A stretch of 52,400 bases of DNA from an uncultured Bacillaceae bacterium (GTDB lineage Bacteria > Bacillota > Bacilli > Bacillales > Caldibacillaceae). The position numbers and the translations under genes were made by a program. Location of the stretch: positions 1 to 52,400 of the forward strand of contig CALGAD010000133.1 of assembly GCA_937951955.1 (NCBI GenBank). Reading direction: 5' to 3'. Below the pieces are notes generated by a model. It saw only the letters and a program-made list of their open reading frames with translations, was not told the DNA's origin and searched no databases. This document shows, in pieces, positions 43,882 to 52,400 of this stretch; position 1 is the first letter of the stretch, and each line of letters starts with the position of its first letter.

Positions 43882-45579
43882 TTATAAGGTGAATTTCCGT
43901 AATAATTCGTTCAGATTCTCTGCCTGTTTGGATAGATCTTCGGAACTTTTCGCTACTTTTTCAATCGATACGGCGTTTTGTTTCGTTGTTGCAGTCGTTT
44001 CTTCAAATCCAGAAGCAAATTCTTCTGAAAAAGCAGCAATTTCTTGAATGGAACCATATAATTCCTGTCCGCTTTCGGTTATGGATGTTAAAGCGTTGGA
44101 AATCATATGAATGTTCATCGTCATTTCTTCAATGCGTTGATGGATTGCAGCAAATTTTTCTTCTGTCACGGTTATTTGTTGTTTTCCTTCTTCTACTTTT
44201 ATGTAGCTACTTTGTAGTGAACCTGTCACGTGACGAAATTCCCCGTCAATGCGTTTAATAATTTGTTTAATATCTGTTGCCGAGTGATTGACCTGTTCAG
44301 CTAATTTCCTTACTTCTCCGGCGACAACCGCGAATCCCCGCCCATTTTCCCCGGCACGGGCTGCCTCAATCGCTGCATTTAACGCCAGTAAGTTCGTTTG
44401 CTCGGCAATTTCATTGATGATAACAACGAGGTTGGATATTTTCGCGGTTTCCTGTTCCAGGTTTTCCATTTTTTCCACATTTTCTTTGACAATTTGATGA
44501 ATTTGTTCCATCTGCAGGGAAGAAGTTTTCATTAATCGCTGCCCTTCATTGGCCATGGTTAATATGTCATTAGAGGATTGACGGATAGCCTCTCCTTTCT
44601 CATTGGCGTTCTGAATTTTTTCGAAGAAACTTCCGGTCATTTCCGTTAACTTATTGGCTGTGTTCGCCTGATTTTCTGCTCCTGCTGCTAATTCCTCCAT
44701 CGTTAATGCGATCTCATTCGAATTTTCCTGAACGACATCAGAAGATTGGGAAAGGAAATGGGCTTCGCGATTTAACGTTTGTGCGACTTCGTGAATCGTC
44801 ACTAATAATTCTTTAATTTTATCATTCATTTCGTTTGCGGCCTGCATGAGGTAGCCCACTTCATCAGCGATTTTCCCGTTTAACGGTTCGCTCGTTAAAT
44901 CCCCTGCGGAAATGAGATTCAAGCGATCCATTACTGTACGGATCGGTTTTGTTATTTTATTCGAAGTGAAAAAGGCGATCGTGATGGAAACGATGATGGC
45001 CAAAACCATTATAAGGATATCGACGATGATAGAAGAACGACCATATTGACCAATTTCTTCCCCGGATTGAATAATTTCATTTTCATACCTGGCCACAAGC
45101 TGTTTATATCCTTCCGTGATCTCACCGGATAAAGGTTCTACATGTTCGATTAATATTTGCTGTGCTGCTTCCGTATTTCCGACAACATATTCATTAAAGA
45201 CTTGATTCATAATCATTCGTTCCCAGGTTTGGCTTTTGTCTATTAATTGCTGGACTTCCTCTGTCCGATCCAGCTCGAGTAACTGCTTTTCGAGTTCCAT
45301 TTTTTCGCCTGTTAATTGACTGAATGATTTGCGATAGGCATTATCGCCGTGCAAAAGATACCCTCTAACTAATGCTAACCGTTCGGAAAGATTGTTGCTC
45401 AAGTTTTCTACTAAAATCACCGTTTGTAATTGATCGTAAATAATATGATCTGTTTCGGCATGAATCTTGCTCGTTGAATAAAAATTATAGGCAAATAATA
45501 AGAATAATAAGACAATTACGGCTGAAAAACCGGTTAATATTTTTGCACGAATACTAAAGTACAGTCGACTTTTTTTCAT
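43882..45579 (-). CDS. Methyl-accepting chemotaxis protein
   Basis: The 565-aa receptor has the classic layout: membrane helix 1 (about 14-34), an extracellular four-helix-bundle-like sensor (35-182), membrane helix 2 (183-206), a HAMP domain (207-260, starting NKITKPIRTVMDRL) and a cytoplasmic signalling coiled coil. The hairpin tip reads EIAEQTNLLALNAAIEAARA followed by GENGRGFAVVAGEVRKLAEQV, which binds CheA/CheW. Bacillus MCPs have similar size. The ligand is unknown. ATG 45579 has GAGGTG 6 bases upstream. Its presence suggests a motile host. Confidence 0.96.
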   Translation of the reverse strand: MKKSRLYFSIRAKILTGFSAVIVLLFLLFAYNFYSTSKIHAETDHIIYDQLQTVILVENLSNNLSERLALVRGYLLHGDNAYRKSFSQLTGEKMELEKQLLELDRTEEVQQLIDKSQTWERMIMNQVFNEYVVGNTEAAQQILIEHVEPLSGEITEGYKQLVARYENEIIQSGEEIGQYGRSSIIVDILIMVLAIIVSITIAFFTSNKITKPIRTVMDRLNLISAGDLTSEPLNGKIADEVGYLMQAANEMNDKIKELLVTIHEVAQTLNREAHFLSQSSDVVQENSNEIALTMEELAAGAENQANTANKLTEMTGSFFEKIQNANEKGEAIRQSSNDILTMANEGQRLMKTSSLQMEQIHQIVKENVEKMENLEQETAKISNLVVIINEIAEQTNLLALNAAIEAARAGENGRGFAVVAGEVRKLAEQVNHSATDIKQIIKRIDGEFRHVTGSLQSSYIKVEEGKQQITVTEEKFAAIHQRIEEMTMNIHMISNALTSITESGQELYGSIQEIAAFSEEFASGFEETTATTKQNAVSIEKVAKSSEDLSKQAENLNELLRKFTL

Positions 45580-45933
45580 TGCTGCCACCTCGATAAGTTT
45601 ACATATTTGATATTTTTACTAAAGAGAAAGGTTGCCTTCATGGCCATATGTAAACAAACACGGGATCTATCGCACAGTTATTATAAAAAGGGAATGGTAT
45701 TGTCGGAATACGTCAAATTTTATTATTTTAAAGTAATAATTATAATAGAAAATGAATAAAAAATAAAGTGGCTACATTCAAAGTTTCCTGGAATGATGGA
45801 ACATTTACAATAAGCCGTTTCTCCTATTGTATGATTTGTCAAATATTCAGAACGGGGGTTATGGAAAATACGGGGACATTGTTTCTTTCACTTGTTACAA
45901 TATAAATAGTTAAATGAAATAGAAGGTGTTTAT
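45580..45933. other. Divergent intergenic region between the chemotaxis receptor and the oxidoreductase
   Basis: AT-rich sequence of 354 bases with no gene. It must carry two divergent promoters; AT-rich words such as TATAAT-like boxes occur around 45735-45745 but no pair is convincing. Confidence 0.35.
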
Positions 45934-47049
45934 ATGGAAAAAGTTATCGTTGTTGGCGCGGGGATTTTAGGTGCCGCTACAGCGTATCATCTAGCATCAT
46001 TTGGTGCCGATGTTGTTATCGTAGACCGCGAGGAGCAGGGCCGGGCGACGGATGTAGCGGCAGGGCTCATCTGTCCCTGGATAACCCAAAGGAGAAATAA
46101 AGCCTGGTATTTTTTAGCGAAAAACGGTGCGGCCTATTATCCTGAACTTATTCAGCAATTAGAGGATTTAGGACAAACAGAAACTGGTTACAGCATAGTA
46201 GGAGCTTTAAGTATCCATTTTGATGAAGAGAAGCTTGAAAAAACTTATAACCGTGCCCTCCAGCGCCAGGAGTCGGCACCGGAAATGGGTGAAGTGCGTC
46301 TTCTAAAAGATGAGGAAGCTCGCCGCTTATTCCCGCCTTTGAAAGAAGGCCTGGCCGCTGTGTATGTGGGTGGAGCAGCACGGGTGAACGGCAAGGCCTT
46401 GCGTCAAGCTCTGATTCAAGCCGCCATGGCACATGGTGCGCACTTTGTCAAGGGCGATGCGCAACTCATTTGTAAAAATCAAACAGTTACGGGAGTTGCC
46501 ACCGAACATGGAGAATTTCATGCGGATCATGTGATTGTGACGGCAGGCGCCTGGGCCGATCAACTGCTAAAACCGTTAGGTATTTCTTTGCGACTCAGTG
46601 TGCAAAAGGGACAAATTGTGCATCTCCGCATGGAAAATCCTCAAACCGGACATTGGCCCGTCGTTATCCCGCCCCATGATCAAGATATTTTACCTTTCGA
46701 TCACGGGAAAGTCATTGTGGGGGCCACGCATGAAGATGAAGCGGGATTCGATTACCGTGTGACGGCCGCCGGTGTAAACGACGTCCTTACTAAAGCCCTG
46801 AACTTTGCTCCCGGTTTAGCTGATGCAACGGTAGAAAATATCCATGTTGGATTCCGGCCGTATACTCCAGAATCGCTTCCGGTAATTGGGACGATACCGG
46901 GTTATGAAGGACTTTATTATGCCAATGGTCTCGGTTCATCCGGGTTAACGGTCGGTCCGTATCTCGGGAGGGAGCTGGCGAAATTTGCTCTTGGTCTGGA
47001 ATTGACGATTGATTTAAAGGATTATGATATTCGGAAAGCAATCGAATAA
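45934..47049 (+). CDS. FAD-dependent oxidoreductase of the DAO family (DadA-like)
   Basis: The 371-aa protein has the N-terminal dinucleotide-binding fingerprint VVGAGILGAATAYHLASFGADVVIVD, ended by the acidic residue that binds the FAD ribose. A D-amino-acid oxidase/dehydrogenase core follows, and the C-terminal flavin motif is VGFRPYTPESLPVIG with GLYYANGLGSSGLTVGPYLG. Relatives oxidise D-amino acids, glycine or sarcosine. The substrate is not decided by the sequence. ATG 45934 has GAAGGTG upstream. It heads an operon with a TPR protein and a YbaK-type deacylase. Confidence 0.9.
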   Translation: MEKVIVVGAGILGAATAYHLASFGADVVIVDREEQGRATDVAAGLICPWITQRRNKAWYFLAKNGAAYYPELIQQLEDLGQTETGYSIVGALSIHFDEEKLEKTYNRALQRQESAPEMGEVRLLKDEEARRLFPPLKEGLAAVYVGGAARVNGKALRQALIQAAMAHGAHFVKGDAQLICKNQTVTGVATEHGEFHADHVIVTAGAWADQLLKPLGISLRLSVQKGQIVHLRMENPQTGHWPVVIPPHDQDILPFDHGKVIVGATHEDEAGFDYRVTAAGVNDVLTKALNFAPGLADATVENIHVGFRPYTPESLPVIGTIPGYEGLYYANGLGSSGLTVGPYLGRELAKFALGLELTIDLKDYDIRKAIE

Positions 47050-47061
47050 TGGGGGATGGAA

Positions 47062-47547
47062 ATGGGAGAAGATTTACTGCACGAGGTACGGGGGTTACTG
47101 AAAGCGGGCGAGTTACATAAGGCAAAAACGATACTTTTAACACTTATTCAGGAGGAGCCGGATCATCCCGAAATTCAATTTTTGTGCGGTTCCGTTCATG
47201 ATGCACTGGGACAGGAAAAAGAAGCAATTTCATTTTATAACGCTGCCCTTCATCTCGGTATTTCCGGTGTACACCGGGAAGAAACCTATATTCAACTAGG
47301 AAGCAGTCTCCGGGCGATCGGGGAATATGAAAAAGCCAAACAGATTTTAACGGAAGGCCTGGCGGAATATCCGGATAATGCAGCGATGCACATATTTTTT
47401 GCCATGACGTTGTACAATTTAGGAAACTGTAAAGAGGCGATCTCCCGACTGTTAAAAATAACGGCCCAGAATAAAAATGATGAATGGCTAAAAAAATATC
47501 AAAAAGCCGTCATGTTTTATGCCGACCATCTGGATCATAAATGGTAA
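47062..47547 (+). CDS. Tetratricopeptide repeat protein
   Basis: The 161-aa soluble protein contains about four TPR units, for example GSVHDALGQEKEAISFYNAA, LGSSLRAIGEYEKAKQILTE and FAMTLYNLGNCKEAISRLL. TPRs bind partner proteins; no catalytic domain is present. ATG 47062 lies 6 bases after GGGGG, while the ATG at 47056 is too close. The gene starts 12 bases after the oxidoreductase and 22 bases before the deacylase, so the three are co-transcribed. A functional link to either neighbour is not obvious. Confidence 0.85.
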   Translation: MGEDLLHEVRGLLKAGELHKAKTILLTLIQEEPDHPEIQFLCGSVHDALGQEKEAISFYNAALHLGISGVHREETYIQLGSSLRAIGEYEKAKQILTEGLAEYPDNAAMHIFFAMTLYNLGNCKEAISRLLKITAQNKNDEWLKKYQKAVMFYADHLDHKW

Positions 47548-47569
47548 TTGAGAGCAGGGGGGTGAATGG

Positions 47570-48052
47570 ATGGGAAAAACGAACGCTATGCGCCTGTTAG
47601 ATAAAGAAAAAATTCATTATAACGTACACAATTATAAACCGTTAAAGGGAAAAGTCGATGGGATGACAGTTGCTGCAAACCTCGGTCAACCGGTAGAAAA
47701 AGTTTTTAAAACATTAGTTACCCACAATGAAGAAAACTTGTACGTATTTGTCATTCCGGTAGAAAAAGAACTCGATATAAAGAAGGCAGCAAAACTTGTA
47801 GCGGAAAAGAAATTGGACCTGCTCCCCGAGAGCGACTTACAAAAGTATACCGGTTATATCCGCGGCGGCTGTTCACCGATTGGCATGAAAAAACAATACC
47901 CGACTTATATTGATGCGAGTGCACGAGACTTACAAACAATGATTGTAAGTGCCGGGAAAATCGGTGTGCAAATTGAATTGAACCACGAGGATCTGGCAAG
48001 AATCACCCGTGCCCGCTTTGCACCGTTAACGAAAGAAGAAAGTCGTAAATGA
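47570..48052 (+). CDS. ybaK: Cys-tRNA(Pro)/Cys-tRNA(Cys) deacylase YbaK
   Basis: The 160-aa protein belongs to the YbaK/EbsC branch of the INS superfamily that hydrolyses mischarged Cys-tRNA(Pro). Conserved features are the Lys47 in VEKVFKTLV, VIPVEKELDIKKAAKLV, GYIRGGCSPIGMKK (the GGxSPxG-type substrate loop) and DASARDLQTMIVSAG. The length is typical. ATG 47570 follows GGGGGGTGAATGG. It closes the three-gene operon and is followed by a strong terminator. Confidence 0.94.
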   Translation: MGKTNAMRLLDKEKIHYNVHNYKPLKGKVDGMTVAANLGQPVEKVFKTLVTHNEENLYVFVIPVEKELDIKKAAKLVAEKKLDLLPESDLQKYTGYIRGGCSPIGMKKQYPTYIDASARDLQTMIVSAGKIGVQIELNHEDLARITRARFAPLTKEESRK

Positions 48053-48204
48053 AATTAATTAACTTTGCATACGGAAAGAAGATGCCATTTATGCGGGAAC
48101 TTTCCATTTTGACGAGATGTAAAGATTTCTACCATGATTCAAACGAAAAGCTTGTCATACATCGGATCAGCATGAATACAATTAGTACAGGAATCGACTT
48201 TACG

Positions 48205-48237
48205 ACGGATTGGATAGCCAATCCGTTATCGTTTTTT
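48205..48237 (+). terminator. Intrinsic terminator of the oxidoreductase-TPR-ybaK operon
   Basis: ACGGATTGG (48205-48213) pairs perfectly with CCAATCCGT (48218-48226), followed by TATCGTTTTTT. Confidence 0.85.
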
Positions 48238-48437
48238 GGGAGGTTCTTATTTATTTGAACAGAAATATTTATTTATGATTCAGTTCGTTCACCGGTTGAG
48301 AACTTGCCTTCGGGTAGATAAAACGTGCAGGAAAGGTTCTGTCCGGTTGAATGTATTTTTTTAAAATTGTCGGATTTCGGCGAGATGAATCCTTGTTCTG
48401 TACATGAAAAAATGTTGATGAAATCAGGGGCGGGACG

Positions 48438-48777
48438 ATGGAATTTATGAAAATCAATCGGTTAGCAGGAAGGACATCAAATATTCTGCGCAGATAGTCA
48501 TGCGGAAAATTTTACGATCAGAAATTTTGCCGTCATTGAATTCGGAAAGAGAGGTTATCTCGGCTATCATAAGGCTGCAACTCCCCGGGTTCTTTTCATT
48601 ATTCATGGCACTGGCTAGGTGCGGGGAGAATCGTAGAAAAGAGTAAAGGTTTCCGCGGGGGATGTTGTCTACTGGAGAAAAGGAGAAGGACAAGAATCTG
48701 GCAGTGATGACGGGATGCTGGCAATTGTTGTGGAAGCGGACGGGATTGATTGGTCAGCTTTGCAAGAATATCGTTGA
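48438..48777 (+). pseudogene. Decayed single-domain cupin gene
   Basis: Fragments in the plus strand reconstruct a cupin of about 113 aa. From ATG 48438 (behind GGGGCGGGA) comes MEFMKINRLAGR, then a stop. In another frame come FAVIEFGKRGYLGYHKAATP and VLFIIHGTG, a stop codon and VRGE. After a further shift come VSAGDVVYWRKGEGQESGSD and GMLAIVVEADGIDW, ending at TGA 48775-48777. The G-Y-H-x-A-x-T-P, GEGWVRGE-like and GDVVYW-x-KGE-x-x-ESG pattern is that of Bacillus single-domain cupins. At least two frameshifts or stops mean it is inactive. Bases 48238-48437 show nothing else. Confidence 0.65.
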
Positions 48778-48795
48778 GAAATTCGCGGGAAACAT

Positions 48796-48861
48796 AAAAA
48801 AGCACCAAAGGGATGATATCGATTTAAAAAATTAATCTATCCATCCTTTTGGTGCTTTTTT
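48796..48861. terminator. Bidirectional terminator before topB
   Basis: AAAAAAGCACCAAAGGGAT (48796-48814) pairs with ATCCTTTTGGTGCTTTTTT (48843-48861) with minor mismatch around a 28-base AT-rich loop. It is followed by T-runs in both directions. Confidence 0.8.
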
Positions 48862-48928
48862 GCATTCGCATTTTTTTGGGCAAAGTTTGATTATCGGCTC
48901 ATGTGAAAAAATGCACGTTCCTTGAGGA

Positions 48929-51025
48929 TTACTCGTCTTGATTTTGTTCCAGAGCAGCCTTTAACAGTTCGCCGATATTGGTCCCGAAATTTTCATCTTT
49001 TTTCTTATATTTTTGTAATAGTTTCCGCTCTTCGCGTTTATGGACCGTTTTTTTCTGTTCTTCTGCTTTTTCAACGATATTACATCTGCGGCACTGGAAA
49101 TAGAGACCTGCTTTTCCATTATGCATTTCCATGCGTTTATGGCATTGGGGGCAGCGTTTGTTGGAAAGTTTCGGATCTTTACGCCTGCGATATGAACAGT
49201 CAAAATTAGAACAAACGAGGATGCGTCCATCCTTTGTTTTCCGTTCTTTTAGAAAAGAACCGCATTCGGGGCATTTCGAACCGGTTAAATTCGGTACTTT
49301 ATACGTTTTGTCACTCGTTTTGATCTCCTTAACAAGTGCCCGCGTTTGCTTACGAATATTTTTCAGAAACTCCTCCGGATCCGCTTTTCCTTTTGCGATT
49401 AGTTCAAGTTTTCGCTCCCATCGCGCGGTAAGTTCTGGGGATTTTAGCTCGTCATTGACCAATTCGATAAGCTGACGACCTTTGGCCGTAGAATGAAACC
49501 GTCCATTGACCCGTTCAACAGCTTCGGAATCAATAATTTTTTCGATAATTTCCGCCCTTGTTGCCGGTGTTCCCAGCCCGTATTTTTCCATCTGCCCAAG
49601 AAGATCCGCTTCCGTGTAGCGGGATGGAGGTTCCGTCCACTTTTCTTCCAACTGTACCGAACGGACAGGAAGTGTCCGCCCTTTTGTTAAATGTGTTAAA
49701 GAAGCATCTTTTATTTCCTCAACCGGTCCAGAAACCGATTTGAAGCCCAAATCCTTAACTAAAGTTTCCCTGGCAGTAAATGTTTCCCCGCCACAATCGA
49801 GGATAAGATGAATGGTTTCGTATCGATACGGTGGATAAAACATCGTTAAAAATCGCCGGACAATCAAGTCATAAATTTTTCGTTCATCTTGATCCAGATC
49901 ACTTAAATGAGCTTTTTCTTCGGTTGGGATAATCGCATGGTGATCGGAAACTTTTTGATTGTTAAAGACGCGTTTTGCTAAAACTTTAGCATTTTTTGCA
50001 AGAAGCGGGCGGACTTCATCCTTATACGCGCTGGCAATACCTTCGAGGCGTTCCGTCATCGTTTGGGCCATATCGGTTGTTAAGTACCGGGAGTCCGTTC
50101 GTGGATACGTAACGAGTTTATGTTCTTCGTACAATTTTTGTAAAATATTCAATGTCTTTTTCGCGGAAAATCCGAACCGTTTGTTGGCATCCCTTTGCAG
50201 TTCATTTAAATCATAGGGAAGTGGTTGCTGTTCCGCTTTTTCTTTGCGAACAATCTCCCGGATGATCGCTTTTTTATTTTTGATTTGTTCGATTAGACTT
50301 GTGGCCTTTTCTTTTTGGAACATTCTGTTTTCACCGTTGTTTCCCCATTGTGCAGTGAACGTTCCCAGATCTATAGTAACGATCCAGTATTGTTTTGGAA
50401 CAAATTTTTGAATTTGCTTTTCACGCTCGATCACAAGGGCTAGGGTCGGTGTTTGGACACGACCGGCAGAAAGAGGATCTTGATATTTTGTTGTCAGCGC
50501 CCTAGAGACATTTAAGCCAATCAACCAGTCGGCCTCTGCCCGGCAGATTGCAGAGTAATACAGATTTTCAAACTCTTTACCAGGACGTAAGCGCCGGAAA
50601 CCTTCTCGAATCGCTTTATCGGTTATAGAGGAGATCCAGAGTCGTTTAAGCGGTTTTCGCCAGCGAATTTTCTCCAGGATCCAGCGGGCAACGAGCTCCC
50701 CTTCCCGTCCAGCGTCGGTAGCAATAATGATTTCCTTCACGTCTTTCCGACGAGATAGCTGCTCAATCGCTTTAAACTGGTGACTTGTTTTACGGATGAC
50801 CATTGTTTCCATTTTTTTCGGGATAATTGGCAAATCTTCCATCCGCCATGTTTTGTATTTTTGATCATAATGCTCGGGCATTTTTAATTCCACCAGGTGG
50901 CCGAGCGCCCAGGTGACCACGTAATTTTTCCCTTCAATATAGTTTTTCTTGATTTCACGACAGCCCAGAACACGGGCAATTTCGCGGGCAACACTAGGTT
51001 TTTCAGCTAAGACTAATGATTTCAT
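48929..51025 (-). CDS. topB: DNA topoisomerase III
   Basis: The 698-aa type IA topoisomerase relaxes and decatenates DNA through a transient 5' phosphotyrosine link. Features in order: Toprim domain with SLVLAEKPSVAREIARVLG at the start and IIATDAGREGELVARWIL (metal-binding Asp/Glu); the core; the nucleophile Tyr307 in TYPRTDSRYL; GLGTPATRAEII; and a C-terminal zinc-ribbon pair (CPECGS...C-x4-C and CPQCHKRM...C-x-x-C) followed by a lysine-rich tail. B. subtilis TopB is 727 aa, with a similar layout. ATG 51025 follows AAAGGAGCC on the minus strand. It is monocistronic. Confidence 0.96.
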   Translation of the reverse strand: MKSLVLAEKPSVAREIARVLGCREIKKNYIEGKNYVVTWALGHLVELKMPEHYDQKYKTWRMEDLPIIPKKMETMVIRKTSHQFKAIEQLSRRKDVKEIIIATDAGREGELVARWILEKIRWRKPLKRLWISSITDKAIREGFRRLRPGKEFENLYYSAICRAEADWLIGLNVSRALTTKYQDPLSAGRVQTPTLALVIEREKQIQKFVPKQYWIVTIDLGTFTAQWGNNGENRMFQKEKATSLIEQIKNKKAIIREIVRKEKAEQQPLPYDLNELQRDANKRFGFSAKKTLNILQKLYEEHKLVTYPRTDSRYLTTDMAQTMTERLEGIASAYKDEVRPLLAKNAKVLAKRVFNNQKVSDHHAIIPTEEKAHLSDLDQDERKIYDLIVRRFLTMFYPPYRYETIHLILDCGGETFTARETLVKDLGFKSVSGPVEEIKDASLTHLTKGRTLPVRSVQLEEKWTEPPSRYTEADLLGQMEKYGLGTPATRAEIIEKIIDSEAVERVNGRFHSTAKGRQLIELVNDELKSPELTARWERKLELIAKGKADPEEFLKNIRKQTRALVKEIKTSDKTYKVPNLTGSKCPECGSFLKERKTKDGRILVCSNFDCSYRRRKDPKLSNKRCPQCHKRMEMHNGKAGLYFQCRRCNIVEKAEEQKKTVHKREERKLLQKYKKKDENFGTNIGELLKAALEQNQDE

Positions 51026-51234
51026 ATAGGCTCCTTTCTAAACGAATCGATCACTGACTTCCTCTAGTATAACGGAAATTTCTCATACATACATTTCCAA
51101 AAAATAACGGAACTGATTATATCATATTTTTTCAGGCTTTCTTTATTTGTATGATCGCGTCGTTTCATTTAGGTGTAGCGTGATAAACCGGTATAATATG
51201 GTTAGAAGAAAACTTTTTCTAGGAGGCAGGATTC

Positions 51235-52260
51235 GTGAACTTATTTGATTCCTTTCAGTTTAAAGGGCTTGCGTTAAAAAATCGCATTGTTATGCCACCG
51301 ATGTGCCAGTATTCAGTTACGAAAAAGGATGGTATTCCTAATGACTGGCACTATGTTCATTATGTTAGTCGGGCCGTTGGCGGGGCTGGTTTGATTATTA
51401 TTGAAATGACGGATGTTGAGCCTGATGGGCGTATAACCGATTATGATTTAGGGCTATGGTCAGATGATCATATACCGGCCTTTGCACGAATCGTTGAAGC
51501 GTGTCACAAGCACGGGGCGAAAGTGGCCGTGCAAATTGCCCATGCTGGCAGGAAAGCAGAAGATGCACCTGTTCCAGTAGCACCATCACCGATTCCTTTT
51601 AATGAAAATCTTAAAACACCGCGGGAATTGACGACAGATGAAGTGAAGCAAATGGTGGAAAAATTCCGCCTTGCTGTTCGCCGGGCTGTCCAGGCGGGAT
51701 TTGATGCGATTGAAATTCATGGCGCCCACGGGTATTTAATTCATCAATTTTTATCCCCGTTAACGAATAAACGAACGGATGAATATGGAAAAGATTTAAC
51801 GAAATTCGGCCGGGAAGTCATTGAAGCAGCAAAAAGCGAGATGCCTGCCGATATGCCCTTATTGTTACGGATTTCTGCAAAAGAATATGTTGACGGCGGC
51901 TATGATGTTGATTATGCTATCGAGTTTTCGAAAGTGTTTAAAGAAGCAGGAGTGGATATTTTCCACGTATCATCCGGTGGTGAAGGGCCAATCGGCAGTG
52001 GTGGGAAACCGGGAGTGCATGCGGGATATCAACTACCTCTCGCCCGCGCTATCAAGGAGGCATTAGATGTTCCCGTGATTGCCGTTGGTCGTCTGGAAGA
52101 TCCCGTTTTGGCCAATGCGGTAATCGGTAACGGTGATGCCGATTTAGTAGCAATCGGTCGGGGTATGTTGCGAAATCCCCACTGGGCACTGGAGGCGGCG
52201 AGACAATTAAATATAAAGGTCGATATCCCATATCAATATCAACGGGGCTTTAAAATATAA
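51235..52260 (+). CDS. namA: NADPH dehydrogenase NamA (YqjM, old yellow enzyme)
   Basis: The 341-aa FMN enzyme reduces activated C=C bonds of enones and nitro compounds with NADPH. It is a close match to YqjM (338 aa). Diagnostic are the regulatory Cys24 and Tyr26 in MPPMCQYS, the His162/His165 pair in IEIHGAHGYLIHQFLSP that binds the substrate carbonyl, IAHAGRKA and the C-terminal AIGRGMLRNPHWALEAAR with the FMN-phosphate loop. GTG 51235 lies 8 bases after AGGAGG. A TATAAT at 51192-51197 suggests its own promoter, and a terminator follows. Confidence 0.96.
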   Translation: MNLFDSFQFKGLALKNRIVMPPMCQYSVTKKDGIPNDWHYVHYVSRAVGGAGLIIIEMTDVEPDGRITDYDLGLWSDDHIPAFARIVEACHKHGAKVAVQIAHAGRKAEDAPVPVAPSPIPFNENLKTPRELTTDEVKQMVEKFRLAVRRAVQAGFDAIEIHGAHGYLIHQFLSPLTNKRTDEYGKDLTKFGREVIEAAKSEMPADMPLLLRISAKEYVDGGYDVDYAIEFSKVFKEAGVDIFHVSSGGEGPIGSGGKPGVHAGYQLPLARAIKEALDVPVIAVGRLEDPVLANAVIGNGDADLVAIGRGMLRNPHWALEAARQLNIKVDIPYQYQRGFKI

Positions 52261-52262
52261 TG

Positions 52263-52306
52263 AAAAATCCTGCATCGCTTGCGCAACGAGCGGTGCAGGA
52301 TTTTTT
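52263..52306 (+). terminator. Intrinsic terminator of namA
   Basis: AAAAATCCTGCA (52263-52274) pairs with TGCAGGATTTTTT, extended by CGCT/AGCG inside. The last 90 bases of the window show no gene. Confidence 0.88.
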
Positions 52307-52400
52307 ATATAGATGGAGAAGTTGAGACTATTAAAACTGGCCTATAATTCGAGCTTCGGTTGGATGTTTCATAGGACGTTTTGGATAAATGATTGAAAAA

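Noticed and set aside
48049..48258. A 69-codon frame overlapping the ybaK stop by ATGA
   Set aside because: It has no good ribosome binding site or recognisable sequence, and a strong intrinsic terminator (48205-48237) lies inside it.

Overview
The window looks like a chromosomal segment of a low-GC Gram-positive spore former of the family Bacillaceae. The evidence is CodY, a YjcZ-family sporulation peptide, YpsA, NamA/YqjM, a DUF4317 protein, a NorB-like exporter, AGGAGG-type ribosome binding sites with frequent TTG and GTG starts, and hairpin-plus-T-run terminators after many genes. I see no rRNA, tRNA, CRISPR array, phage or intact insertion sequence.

Layout. 0-5 kb: a membrane-anchored Asp-box protein with a partner membrane protein, a lipoprotein with a von Willebrand A domain, and a PadR regulator overlapping a HAAS-type membrane protein. 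5-14 kb is a decaying accessory stretch: a structured leader RNA with an intrinsic terminator, a norB-like exporter and an M20 amidohydrolase each broken by one in-frame TAA, trmO, a 21-bp-phased repeat array, an acetyl-CoA-synthetase-like enzyme, an EamA transporter and a frameshifted AtoE-type short-chain fatty acid transporter. 14-21 kb: DUF4317, DUF2225, a dicarboxylate/amino-acid symporter, codY (with no clpQ/clpY beside it) and an O6-alkylguanine methyltransferase. 21-25 kb holds the first three steps of the mevalonate pathway: thiolase, HMG-CoA synthase and HMG-CoA reductase. 25-27.3 kb: an HD hydrolase, a HesB-like protein and the relic of a YczE-like membrane protein.

27.6-37.4 kb is the main feature: a ten-gene V/A-type ATPase operon in the order H/G, C, I-prime, I, K, F, E, A, B, D. 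Every intact reading frame is closely spaced or overlapping. The stator gene I is duplicated. The first copy (353 aa) contains only the cytosolic domain and stops where the second copy (664 aa) enters the membrane, so the operon appears to encode an extra membrane-free stator-like protein. The K subunit has one recognisable c-type hairpin preceded by a divergent N-terminal half.

37.4-52.4 kb is mostly housekeeping: a split ThrE-type threonine/serine exporter pair, rpiA, small Bacillus proteins, yjcZ, ypsA, a CmpB-family membrane protein, a chemotaxis receptor, an operon of a DAO-family oxidoreductase with a TPR protein and a YbaK deacylase, a decayed cupin gene, topB and namA.

Start codons were chosen by Shine-Dalgarno position and often differ from the longest reading frame. 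All functional calls rest on motif and family recognition by eye; no database search was run.
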